Shown here piece by piece: positions 54,529 through 64,000 of a DNA stretch of 64,000 bases. Source of the stretch: Paulinella micropora (Eukaryota > Cercozoa > Imbricatea > Euglyphida > Paulinellidae); the NCBI GenBank assembly GCA_019918135.1, contig WBZZ01001733.1, forward strand, positions 130,001 through 194,000, read 5' to 3'. Position 1 is the first letter of the stretch, and every line of letters starts with the position of its first letter. A model generated the notes under the pieces. That model did no database searches and was not told where the DNA came from. It saw only the letters and a program-made list of their open reading frames with translations. Made by a program: the position numbers and the translations under genes.

Positions 54529-56621
54529 AAGCGAAGGTCTCGCTGAGGGTTCCTCAGCTGCCTGCACCGACATCAAATGCTGCAAGGGACGCTCAGGCGT
54601 TTGACAAATGGCGTTGTTCAACATTGCAGTTCCTGATGGGGCTTGATCCAAAACTACTGATCATACTGCGCGATGAAAGCTCGCCGCTCTCACGAGCTGA
54701 GCTGAAAGTCATCATAACACCGCCACCGATCCCTGCAGCTGCGGCTGCGGCGGGCAGGTCGTCGTCGTCCTCTTCGTCGTCATCTACGACCACGACGGCT
54801 ACGGCATCTGCTTCCGCGACTTACGACCCGTACGATGTTCAGCGTGCAGCTGTGGCTGCCCTTGGCCCTGACCCGACATACAAGGAACTCTATGATTGTC
54901 TGTCTGCACAGGCACAGCGACAAAGTTTCGTGCCATCATCTCGGAAGCAACGCAACGCAACCCAGAAGCATTGCTGACGATTCGACGCGCTGGGAATGAC
55001 CCGCACGTTATGTAGGGAGCACTCTGCCAACGGTACGCTCACATTGGAGCTATATCTGCGGCTACGCTTATCCACCAGCTCAACAACGATCGACTTACTA
55101 CGAAGGACAAACCTGAGGTACGGCTCGATGCATACGTATACCGATACAAGTTACTCGAGGAACGAAAGCAGGTCTTCTCAGATGAGTACAAGTGTATCAA
55201 TTTGATACAGAAGCTGGAAGGTGCAAAGCATTTGCCCTTCTCCGATTTTGGATTGAAATGCTACTTTAGTTACGACGACGCGAATAAGCCTGACTTCCCG
55301 GCCCTGGCTGCGATGGCGCGGGAACAGATGCAAGCCGTCGTGATGATGAACGAGACGAAGCGACCCGCCGGAGGTTCAAGAGCGGTCGACGAGCCTGCGT
55401 TGTTCTACGGCGATGGAGGACAGGGGGGGCAAGAGTTCAATGGCTCATTGGAATTGTGGTAATCAGCATCGCATATCCAAATGCAGTGTTAAGTGCAAGC
55501 GGCCCGAATGCGCCAATAAGCCCCGCCACCTTGGAGCTGAGTGCAAGGTCAAAGGTCCTAGCCGAAAAGGTAAAAATGGGAAAAATAATTCTCGCAATAC
55601 TCGTACTGGCCGCAGCGACAATAACCGGGGCAACAATCGCAACAATAATCGTAACAATGGTCAAGCCAATGTTGCTACTGCTGAGGATGGGACCGCCCAC
55701 CCGCTCGATGACGATTGGTCGTGCTTGATCGTGGAGGAGATTGTGGATGAAGACGCGGACTTGGTCGCCTTGGATCCAGCTCCGGCTCCCGTACCCCTGG
55801 TAGAAGAACCGATCGACTCCACGATGGCAAACGAGACGACTGTGCCGGTGATCGATGCGACTGTGCAACAGGTCCCGCCATTCGAAGATGCCCCAACTGG
55901 CCAGCCGTGGTGCCCACACGTCGACATCCTTGGATGTTGTGCATGGAATCCATGCCCCTTGGTTGATGACCTACGAGAAGAAAAGCAAGCACCCTTATAT
56001 GGATTGCAGCAGGCGGGCACCGCATGGCAAGCTATCATGATAAGGCAGCTAACCAGGCTTTCCTTTATGACCACCTACTGTCGTATTGCAGATGCTGTGC
56101 AGAATGACGACGTCGACGAGTATGATGACAGTATGCCTGGCCTGCTTACCCGTGACAACGTATCTGGCGAGCCCGATGCCGACGGAGCCGCCGATGGACC
56201 GATGGGAGACGCGCCGAACGATACCGCTGCGAACGCACAGGCCCGTGTTTCAATTTACGACTTTGATGATGAAGTCATGCCTGACCTTGCTAGTACGGGG
56301 ACTGAAGCGATGTGCGACTCCGACAACGAAGATGGACAGCCGACAGCCGCCGACGAATGCTGGACGCCTGCAACGCACACGGACGTATGCAGTGAGGTTT
56401 CAACTGCAAACGATGTTGTTTTGATGGCTTTTAGCCCCAAGACGCTTGAAGAAGTGGACAACTTACTGGTGGATGTGCCTATCAACCCGACCGCGACGAC
56501 TCAAGGTGAGCAAGTACCTGCGAGTGACGAAAAGAAATCGGAGTCTACATCGTCGCCCTCGTCCGCGCTGACTTCAGCTTCGGCTCCAATGCCTGCGAAA
56601 CAAGAGGAGCGACAGGTGTAA
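54519..56621 (+). pseudogene. gag: Copia-C Gag (fossil)
   Basis: Starts GGYEQAKVSLRVPQLPAPTS, then FDKWRCSTLQFLMGLDPKLL and a low-complexity Ser/Thr run. The C-terminal half has CGNQHRISKC with CSVKCKRPECANKPRHLGAE (double zinc motif), a basic Asn/Arg-rich stretch and an acidic region with WCPHVDILGCCAWNPCPL. The open part 55413-56621 is 402 codons. The same arrangement as Copia-A Gag. Broken. Confidence 0.7.
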
Positions 56622-57049
56622 TCAACCTACACCAAGATTTTCTATTCTTTGCGAGCTCTAGGGCACAGGAGATCCCGTGGGAATCGCTAACCGACGAACA
56701 AAAACTGGATGAGAACGACTTCCAGTGTAAACTGAATATGTGGGTCTTCATTCGAAAGCTTTATAGGAAGACAGACCCTGCACAGGGCTTGCCGGTGCCC
56801 CCGCGACACTGGCCCGCTGATTGGCGATTGGAAGCTTCGAGCAGCTACACTGTCCCGAGACAGGACCCTTGGTACCCTAATGCCCGTCTACAGGCCATAA
56901 TACCTACGCTACTGTAGCTCGAGAACTACAATAGGAAAGAAGTCTACGTTGAAGAAAAGGAGCCCCCAATCCCTAAGAGTGCGGTCGTATCGCGACAACG
57001 GCCCCCGTCGAGGCTACAGATCGAGCTGCCTGCTCAACTGCGAAGAAAC
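56622..57049 (+). pseudogene. Copia-C linker between Gag and MYND module (fossil)
   Basis: Conceptual reading shows IPWESLTDEQKLDENDFQCK, LNMWVFIRKLYRKTDPAQGL and PVPPRHWPADWRLEAS, which match Copia-A around 29330-29480 (CGFPVPPRHWPASWRLD). So a conserved linker, not a random spacer. Broken. Confidence 0.55.
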
Positions 57050-59215
57050 GTGGTACTCAACCAATCTATCTCCCATCCTGCCTTTCCAGGAGCACCAAAC
57101 TTTTGGGCGATAGATGTACACTTCTGTTTTTGTCATGCTTCCATCATCGAGATGGAGTATTGGTCGTTGAGATTAGGCTTCAACATCATCCCTCAAGGAT
57201 GGCAAGCTACTGTTTCGTTGTGTCATTACTGCTCTCTTCACCACACCAACCCTTTGATTATGGCAGGGACACCCCACGCTAACCCTAGCCCTGCACAGTT
57301 TTGCGAATACTGTGACGAGATTGAGAGCCCGCTCAACCGACATCGACGGTGCGACAAATGTCAATGGGTATTCTACTGTAAGCGTTGTTGTCGCAAAAAG
57401 GATCGTGCTCCTCATTCTAGCTTCTGCACCTATGCCGAGGATAAGTGTAACGAGCAACTACGCGACCGTACCCGCCAACAAATTTTACCTGCTTGTGGTA
57501 TTGGTTCTACGCTTGTTGAATACGCGTGGTTTGCTTTACAGCGGATGACCCGCTACGAAATTCATGAGTCCGGTCCGATAGTAACGGTCCCGCAACTCCC
57601 ACCGAAGTACAAACTTGGGGCACTACAGATGATTTATAGGCGACTATCTGGCTTCGGTACGTATAAATCCACTATGCAGCGTCATATCGTGGAGGATGAG
57701 GCCCCGAGTGAGATCCCGTACGACCCGTCACTGGTTGCAAGAGCGTTTAGTGCTGCCTTGGTTGATGAAACTGTTGTGCCTGACGAGGTGAGCGACAATG
57801 TGGCGCTACTGGCAAGAACGAATGGGAGGCGAACATCTATCTTCGACACCGGTTGTAACCGGACTATAGTGCATCCTACCCTGCCTTTGTGCAATGTTAG
57901 ATGTGGAAAGGTGGTCAAGCTGTCTGGTTTATCACCAGCACGAGTCAAAGTGGATACGCAAGCGGATGCAAGCTTTACCTTCGTGGAAGGGAGTGGCGCC
58001 CACAACGACTTCGTGTTTCGGGACGCATACGTCTTACCTACAACACCATACAACATCATATCGCCTGGTGTGTTAGACTGCGACTATGGATATGCAACGA
58101 TTTTTCAGAACAATCAAGCCGTGGTGCTGAAGGCGCAAATCTATATCGACGCATCGATGGTCATCTGTCGCTCGAGAATGATGCCGAACAAACTATATAG
58201 GCTTGACGAGACCGATGATGTGCCCCTTGATCTCAACGCGCGATACAACCCACTGGTCCGCAACAGCAACAAACCAATAGTCAACTTCTCTGTCAATCCA
58301 AACACATCAAAAGCTCCTGTGTCAGCTATGACTTGGCACAGAATGACTGCGCACGGAAGCGTTGAAGTTATGGATTTATTGGCAAAGAGAGCCGGCAGGA
58401 CGATCACGGGTACCAACTGGCGAAAGTTATTGCCTACGAAGTGTGCTCCCTGCCTACAGGCTAAAGCAACTCGCAATCCATACTATAAAGGTAACCAGCC
58501 TATCGACAACGAATTTGCTCTAGGGGAATCACTCCACATCGATTTTCGTGGACCGTGGCCCGTCAAGTCCCTGCAGGGGAACTTATATCAGTTGGGCATC
58601 ATCGAGACAAAAGGGTCATTTGGTTTCATAATCCGTTGTCCTACTCGTGAGTCTGCAAGCTATCAGACAAAGGTGGAGAAAGCCATTGCCTTCTTTGAAA
58701 CACAAACTGGGAGGAGGGTAAAACAACTACGGATTGATGGTGAGTTTGTAACAAACCTGATGCGCGAATACAGCTCTTCAAAGGGGATTGTCTTGAAGCC
58801 AACTTCTCGCAACGAACAATGGAGGACAAATGGAGGTCGTGCAACTGCGCTTCGTCTTGATGCTCATCTACCTGAATCGTTTTGGGAGGAGATGTGTCTG
58901 GCGGAGTGGGCGACGAGAATGGTGTCTCCGATACTCAACGGACCCTACAAAGGATTCAGTCCCTATGAGGTAACATTACGTCGTTCGTTCCCACTACAGT
59001 TCCTAAGACCTATTGGTTGTTTGGCGTTTGTACGAGTGGAAGCCGCAAGAAAGGGGCGACCATTGGCTATCGATGGAACGCTAACTGGGTACACCATCTT
59101 TCGCAGACTGCACCGAATCTATGTCCCTACATCCAGAAAAATAGTAGAGGTTCGCAACGTGAAGTTCGACTGCGCGTGGGCATCGTTTGGGCAAGGAGCT
59201 GGTGAGCTCATGGCG
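57050..59215 (+). CDS. pol: Copia-C MYND-protease-integrase polyprotein (open)
   Basis: Open for about 720 codons. Order: pre-MYND AIDVHFCFCHASIIEMEYWS; MYND finger 57302-57427 (CEYCDEIESPLNRHRRCDKC, WVFYCKRCC, H-x3-C); post-MYND LPACGIGSTLVEYAWFALQR; protease loop IFDTGCNRTIVH at about 57840; gag-pre-integrase RMMPNKLYRLDETDDVPLDL; zinc domain TWHRMTAHGSVEVMDLLAKR with CAPC; integrase core LHIDFRGPWPVKSLQGNLYQ, LRIDGEFVTNLMREY and the following NGGRATALRLDAHLPE. The Glu region reads differently from Copia-A. Ends at the element's truncation, the last 10 codons being foreign. Confidence 0.82.
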
Positions 59216-60227
59216 CTGCACCATCGGTGGGTCTGTCTTTCCTGACAGACCCCAATGCCGTCAGTCTTTCTTTCCTTTCCTTCCTCCCCTCTTTCTCCTT
59301 GGGTTGGAAGATAACATGGAATTTTGTTTCTTTACTCATTGATTGTTTTGACTGTGATGTGCGAGCACTTTCTTCTGATGGTCTGGCGAGAGTCGGTGGT
59401 ACCGCATGGGTCGGACCTGAGCTTAGCATGAAGGGGGGGAGCAGCCTTGGTGTCGGCAGGAGCAACGTCTGCCGTCGGTTGGTGAGGCGTTGGGGCCTCG
59501 TTTTCTTTTCCTTCTTCACATCCCTTTCTTTTCCCCTTACCCTTCTTTTGTTGGCTGGTTCGCTTTGAGGATAGCGGGCCTGAGCTTGGTGTAGTTCACT
59601 CGTTGCTTGCTATGTGGGGAAGGAGCGGTAGGTTTGGTACCCTATCGCCCCCTCTCCGTACCAGCACATAGATATCATAGGGAGTTAGTTAAGAACAGAC
59701 ACCGGACGTTGGACCTTTTGGGATAGGAAGGGGACACAGCCCCGTAGTGGGGCATTTCTCTCAGTTTATGTTTAATCGGTTGGGGGACACAGCCCAGTAC
59801 TAGTCTTGGGGCTTGTAGGTGTCTGACTTTCGTTTTCTGTGGACATATTTGCTGGTCAGTTTGAGGTCAGCCGGGGTGGACAGTCCGTCCTTTGTTGGTT
59901 CAGAAGGGGTGTCAAACCACTTTCTTTTTGGTGGGTTCGCAGCATTGTTTCTGTGCCAGGAAACGTGTTGGTGTTGGCACGAGATGAACCTTTTGTTTCG
60001 GGACAGTCGCGCGGGAGCGCGTTGGGTTGCCCTTTTCGAGCAAGGGGGGGCAAGGAGCAGTTTTCGCTTAGCAAGTAAGACATTGATGGAACGGGAGCGC
60101 AGATTGCATTGGAGGCAAGGCAGAATGCAGCAGGAGCTGTGGTGAGGGACGCAAACATTTGTGTGGTCAACCTAACAAAACGTTTCGCTGTTCTTAAGTA
60201 GTAATTTTGTTCATCTGAGTACAGGGT
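59216..60227. other. Unassigned kilobase between Copia-C and Gypsy-2
   Basis: Pyrimidine-rich (CTTTCTTTCC runs) then mixed sequence. GGGGACACAGCCC occurs at about 59730 and again at about 59784; the first lies in a small hairpin with CCCCGTAGTGGGG. No ORF above 113 codons and none with a recognised family. It could be the remnant of another LTR or host DNA. Confidence 0.35.
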
Positions 60228-60461
60228 TGTAATGCCCCCAAGGATAGCTCGTAAAAAGTCGGTAATACAACCACAGTCCTCAAGAGATGAGAATGATGTC
60301 TCGTTATATTAGCTCAGTGAAGCCGAAAAGCGAAACGGCAACAGACCAGGAATAAAATGGCATCAGGTCCAATCCGGACAAATAATACTGAAAAACAAGC
60401 TGGTGCACCTGTCACCAGGAAAAGGTACTTTTTACCGGCTATCCGGGGGATGATGCCTACA
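60228..60461 (-). repeat. Gypsy-2 3' LTR
   Basis: On the minus strand TGTAGGCATCATCCCCCGG to CCTTGGGGGCATTACA, 234 bp. Aligns with the reverse complement of the Gypsy-1 LTR, sharing GAATGATGTCTCGTTATATTAGCTCAGTGA (given in part) and AGTCGGTAATA. Confidence 0.9.
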
Positions 60462-60480
60462 GTACCCCCTCCCGATTTTA
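60462..60480 (-). other. Gypsy-2 polypurine tract
   Basis: On the minus strand AAAATCGGGAGGGGGTAC, directly before the LTR; equals the Gypsy-1 tract AACTGGGAGGGAG in place and type. Confidence 0.8.
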
Positions 60481-60771
60481 TGACGGAAATAGCATTTTCT
60501 CATTAACCTTCTGATTTCTTTCTGCAAATAGTATGCGCTATGGAGTCATGCCACACAGCGCATCGACCCACGGACAGACGCTAAAAGACTATAAATATAT
60601 CCTCATACTGCACGTCAAAGCGGATTCTCTAGCCTTTCTTGTAAATTTTGAACTCCTTCCCCTCAATTTTTTTTCTTCGGCAGTATGTCAAGAATAAACG
60701 TACTATTAATAAAAAAAAAACAAGCAACGTGGTGCTGTAGTACGATTCCCCATTTGATATCCTTCTTCTTC

Positions 60772-60805
<34 letters not shown>

Positions 60806-61815
60806 TATTAAATCTGCCTTGGAGTGTTGACTGTGACATATTTGAGGGAAATCCCGATGAAAAAACCTAGTCACACTTGCTAAACAGAGTTCCAGCCCAA
60901 TGGCCTCAAGGCGTTAAACTGTGACGCCAACTCATAACCCTTTGGTGGTAGATGCTGGGGAGGAGGGTCGTTGCGCGCGTAAAAGATCTTAAACTCCGCA
61001 TATGCTGGTTGATAGCCCAGGACCCAGCAGACACCAGATGGTTATGGGTGGGGTTTCGAGGCAGCTCTAGCAACCGCGCTTGGTGTATGCACTTGCACAT
61101 TCGGTGACGTCTTGCAAGAGGTTGCTGGGACTGCGGAATAACCTCGGCTTAGTGCAGTCTTGCCCTCAGGAGCTCCATCGGTGGCCCCGATCATCAGGCG
61201 AGAGACTGACACGGGGGGGTGGAGGACCTCGAACAAGGGTATTGGAGGCTTATGTCCGTTGAGGATATGCCATTAGCTGCATCAGTACGCCTCAGATATA
61301 GTATTATTATTATTATTATTATTATCCACAGGGAGATCGTAAGTACATTGTCTTTTTTAATGACATACCCTTGTATAAGGCGGATATCCTATGATATAGT
61401 ATTAGGGCCAGTCCTAATAGCTATATCCGAAGTCGAGGTGTATGTACCCGACCCTGCGATATACCGACACAAGTAGAGATTGACCGTGCTCAGGTATGAC
61501 AGTATATAATCTATCGTAAAAAAATAATATAATGAAAGTTTCAGAGAACATTTCATTTTCGAGAACATCATCCCAGGACTTGGAAAGGGTCATACCCGGG
61601 AACACCATCGCTCAATACACTAGGGGTCCCCGTATACGGTGTAGTATTATCGTCGATCGACCTTTCGCACTCGTATGTTGCGATCGAATGCCAAGTTATA
61701 TCACTGAGTCTTTTTAATATTCATATTGATAACTGATGATGCATGATCAAATCATGATACGTCGTGGGCAATCAATCAGTTTATTTGAGACGCATAAAGA
61801 AAAATAGTTTCTTTG
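60481..61815 (-). other. Gypsy-2 3' untranslated region
   Basis: Aligns with the Gypsy-1 3' region on both sides of an extra block at 60781-61325 (matches near 60680-60700 and 61326-61400). The part 61400-61815 holds nothing recognisable. Confidence 0.65.
60781..61325 (-). repeat. SINE- or LINE-end-like insertion flanked by ATT microsatellites
   Basis: About 500 bp absent from Gypsy-1 at the matching place. Read on the minus strand it ends in an (AAT)n tail at 60782-60811 after TAGGTTTTTTCATCGGGATT, and it is bordered at the other end by a second AAT run (61302-61325). A B-box-like TTGTTCGAGGTCC lies near its minus-strand start. Such a simple-repeat tail is typical of non-LTR retroposons. 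No coding sequence is visible. Confidence 0.45.
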
Positions 61816-64000
61816 TCACTGCCCTCGTCGTCTGGCGCGGATTTCTTTGCCTGGTGGAGGACCACCAACAAAGGTCAGATCGAACTTTGACTGTTCGAGA
61901 ATGTCCCAGATCTTATTAGGGATTCCGCCCAACGATAATTCAAAAGGGACATCAAGCACTCCTCTTGGCAGTGTCTGAATGGTCCACGCAGTGTAATCCT
62001 TGTCTCTGGGAGTAATTGTATCATCCCATGTCTCGAGACTTTTTGCGTCTTTATATACTAGCAGATAATGTCTTGCCTTTGGATCCTCCACCGGGTCCAT
62101 ACTTCTCCAAAACTGGAGTATCGGTTGTACTATTTTGGCGGCTGATGATATTTTGAGTGTCCGTGTTACACGCATCTGTCGTGGGACCGCCACGACCCGC
62201 ATCAAGTATAAGTCTGAGAGAGTGTCATCAGCGATATGTTGTTCCGCTGGTCTCATCAGATAGAAAGCATCTTTCAACCATGCGATGGTTGCTATCGCAT
62301 CGCCTTCCTTCCATCGCTCATGGACAATCTCAACGTTGCCCGCGTTTGGGTCAGTGTCCGTCCCCTCCTCCTCCTGGTGGACGTCCTTTGATCTCATCGA
62401 CCTCATCGCCTTCCTCGGCTGGTCGTTGATAAGATCATTCCGCGCTCTCCCTAGCTGCGCCTCTGTGATCTTCTCCTTCTTTCCGCTATGCTCTCGCGGA
62501 GACTTAGACTGAGTCCCCACCGCGCTTATGCGGTCAGTCTTCTCCTTACTGTCCACCTCACTCTCCTCCTTCTCAGCTATCGGTGCCCGATAAGCATCGT
62601 CTTGGTCTATGCCAGCCTCCTTGTGGATGGGCGGCACCTCTTTGAAATCATCCTTCATCCGTTTTAACGCCTCCTCAACGGATTCATCTTCCAGTAAGAA
62701 GGGATCATACTTAATCAGCCTTCTTACATTCACAATTTGCACCTTCCCTCTACCCCTGATATTGTAGTTCAGAGGTCCCGTCTGTTCCATAATCTGATAA
62801 GGTCCTTTCCAGTGAGTGAACAGCTTAGAGCTGACTCCCTTCGAGACTTCAGGATGGTACAATAGTACAATATCCCCGATCTGGAATTTGATCTGATCCA
62901 AGTGCGCTTGTCGCACCCCTTCAGCATCAGTCTTTCGGCGCTCCGCCTCTCTATGCGCCCTGACTATTTGTTCCGCCTCCATCTTCACTCTAAGTCTCAT
63001 CCCAAACAACTCATCCGCATCCGCCCAAGTGTCTTTTGGGTGAAGGAGCGAAGTCGGGATATCAGGCTCACGCCCATATACTAACTGATATGGCGAGATT
63101 GAGCTCTTCGAGCCTCCTAACGCCGTAGAGGGTAGACAGCTCATTGCAAACGCAAATGATGGTGCTGCCTCGACCCATGCTCTTTGATTCTCCTTCTTCG
63201 TGCAATACATCTTTAGCGAGGCTTTGAGGGGTCTGTGTACCCGCTCGATTTTCCCATTTGCTCGCGGGTTATAGGCAGTAACATATTGCCATTTCATCCC
63301 GTAATACTTAGATAGTTTGTCGATGACCTCGTTATTAAAGTCCGAGCCTCGATCACAACATATCTTTCTTTGTACTCCGATCTGTGAGATGATCCTATCG
63401 ATCAGCGCTTCGGCCGTCGTCTTGCCGGTAACGTCTTTGACAGGGATGATCCACAAATAGTTTGTGGCTCTGTCAATAGCCGTAAGGAGGTATTTGTAAC
63501 CTTCCTTCGATTCTGGGAAAGGTCCCACATGATCAATGTGTATAAACTCAAACATCCCCGCATGAAGAGGAAATTCGCCAATCAGGCCAAAATTTGCCTT
63601 CAGTGGTGTTTTGCTTATCTTGCACGGGATGCATGCATCCACCGCCTGATCTATCTCCTCCTTCATCTTCTTCCACCAGAATCGCCTCGCTACGAACATG
63701 TGAGTTCGTTGTCGACCCGGATGCGCCAAAAGTGGGCAATTGTGGGCTGCGACAAATATAAATCGTTTCAGACTCTCCGGTACCCAAAGGGTCCATTTGT
63801 CCGGCTGTGACGCATAGCGACCGTGAAGGCCCTTGTACCACGGTAGACCATCTCTCCATCCCATCTCCTTCATTTGATCTTTGATCGCTTTCGTCATCCG
63901 CTCATCCGGGTTCTGATATAACTGTATCAGTTCTTTAAACTCCGGATCTTGAGCCTGTCGTTGCCTCCATGCGGTAGGCGAGGCTATATGGATAGTACCA
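61816..64000 (-). CDS. pol: Gypsy-2 integrase and C-terminal tail (partial at window edge)
   Basis: Open from the right edge to 61816, over 720 codons. It begins in the spacer IHIASPTAWRQRQAQDPEFK shared with Gypsy-1. Zinc domain AAHNCPLLAHPGRQRTHMF with ACIPC; core HIDHVGPFPESKEGYKYLL, CDRGSDFNNEVIDKLSKYYG, NGKIERVHRPLKASLKMYC (DD35E); GPY-type WKGPYQIMEQTGPLNYNIRG; acidic/basic linker; then the tail DAFYLMRPAEQHIADDTLSD, LQFWRSMDPVEDPKARHYLL and VGGPPPGKEIRARRRGQ. The ORF's first ATG (63897) is internal to the true reading frame. Confidence 0.9.
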   Translation of the reverse strand, partial: GTIHIASPTAWRQRQAQDPEFKELIQLYQNPDERMTKAIKDQMKEMGWRDGLPWYKGLHGRYASQPDKWTLWVPESLKRFIFVAAHNCPLLAHPGRQRTHMFVARRFWWKKMKEEIDQAVDACIPCKISKTPLKANFGLIGEFPLHAGMFEFIHIDHVGPFPESKEGYKYLLTAIDRATNYLWIIPVKDVTGKTTAEALIDRIISQIGVQRKICCDRGSDFNNEVIDKLSKYYGMKWQYVTAYNPRANGKIERVHRPLKASLKMYCTKKENQRAWVEAAPSFAFAMSCLPSTALGGSKSSISPYQLVYGREPDIPTSLLHPKDTWADADELFGMRLRVKMEAEQIVRAHREAERRKTDAEGVRQAHLDQIKFQIGDIVLLYHPEVSKGVSSKLFTHWKGPYQIMEQTGPLNYNIRGRGKVQIVNVRRLIKYDPFLLEDESVEEALKRMKDDFKEVPPIHKEAGIDQDDAYRAPIAEKEESEVDSKEKTDRISAVGTQSKSPREHSGKKEKITEAQLGRARNDLINDQPRKAMRSMRSKDVHQEEEGTDTDPNAGNVEIVHERWKEGDAIATIAWLKDAFYLMRPAEQHIADDTLSDLYLMRVVAVPRQMRVTRTLKISSAAKIVQPILQFWRSMDPVEDPKARHYLLVYKDAKSLETWDDTITPRDKDYTAWTIQTLPRGVLDVPFELSLGGIPNKIWDILEQSKFDLTFVGGPPPGKEIRARRRGQ

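Larger units (their letters stand above)
54040..59215 (+). mobile_element. Copia-C: copia element lacking its 3' part (broken)
   Basis: 5' LTR, primer site, gag, MYND module, protease and integrase are present; RT, RNase H and 3' LTR are missing, the sequence changing to unrelated DNA at about 59215. Protein similarity to Copia-A is clear throughout but the nucleotide sequences differ widely, so it is a sister family. About four breaks in the gag half; the MYND-to-integrase half is open. Confidence 0.85.
60228..64000 (-). mobile_element. Gypsy-2: Ty3/gypsy element, 3' part, running off the window
   Basis: Minus strand. One LTR (60228-60461), polypurine tract, 3' untranslated region with an insertion, and the integrase end of pol open to the right edge. 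Family sister of Gypsy-1: the protein matches through integrase and the tail, and the LTRs align with moderate divergence and small indels. No break seen in the part present. Confidence 0.92.

Noticed and set aside
60780-60812. (ATT)n run as evidence of a microsatellite locus only
   Set aside because: Comparison with Gypsy-1 shows that it borders an inserted block, so it is better seen as a retroposon tail, though not proven.
1-64000. CRISPR arrays, tRNA or rRNA genes, bacterial operons
   Set aside because: No regularly spaced repeats of that kind, no cloverleaf or rRNA signatures; the content is eukaryotic mobile DNA.

Overview
This window is eukaryotic, gene-poor DNA made almost wholly of mobile elements nested in one another. 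No rRNA, tRNA or confident intact host gene was recognised. The host cannot be named from sequence alone. The mix of Ty1/copia elements primed from the middle of initiator tRNA-Met, Ty3/gypsy elements and Polinton-like PolB fossils would suit an alga (for example a red alga) or another aquatic eukaryote; that is inference.

Layout. 1-498 is unassigned flank. 499-16971 is a broken AT-rich Polinton-like element (small basic protein, protein-primed type B DNA polymerase, accessory ORFs, C-terminal part of a retrovirus-like integrase). Its polymerase gene is split by a complete 10.3-kb Ty3/gypsy element (Gypsy-1, 2608-12914) with 218-bp LTRs and a 4-bp target duplication. 16972-19075 is the left part of a second Polinton-like element, fused head to tail to the first.

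19142-47208 is one large compound: a Ty1/copia element (Copia-A) whose gag is interrupted by a second copia element (Copia-B, 20459-28069, 230-bp LTRs, 5-bp target duplication). The block from the middle of Copia-B to the 3' LTR of Copia-A (22357-34681) is then repeated in tandem (34682 to about 47159). The junction sits at a 6-bp microhomology and the two units are nearly identical, so the duplication is the youngest event there. A 7-bp TTCTTCC array inside Copia-B differs by 21 units between the two copies.

47209-48775 holds a possible host terminal exon and T-rich non-coding DNA. 48776-54040 carries two truncated copia fragments in opposite orientation (Copia-D plus strand, Copia-E minus strand) around a large inverted repeat. 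54040-59215 is a third copia family (Copia-C) with a long open MYND-protease-integrase frame and no reverse transcriptase. 59216-60227 is unassigned. 60228-64000 is the 3' part of a second gypsy element on the minus strand (Gypsy-2), open to the window edge, with a SINE/LINE-like insertion in its 3' untranslated part.

The most striking signal is that three clearly different copia families (A, B, C) all carry a MYND-type zinc finger set in a conserved module between Gag and protease. Other points of note are a gypsy Gag ending in an RGG-rich tail instead of a zinc knuckle, a conserved tail beyond the gypsy integrase of unknown function, gag translation that seems to start inside the Copia-A LTR, and LTRs in Copia-B that end CAGT...ACTG.
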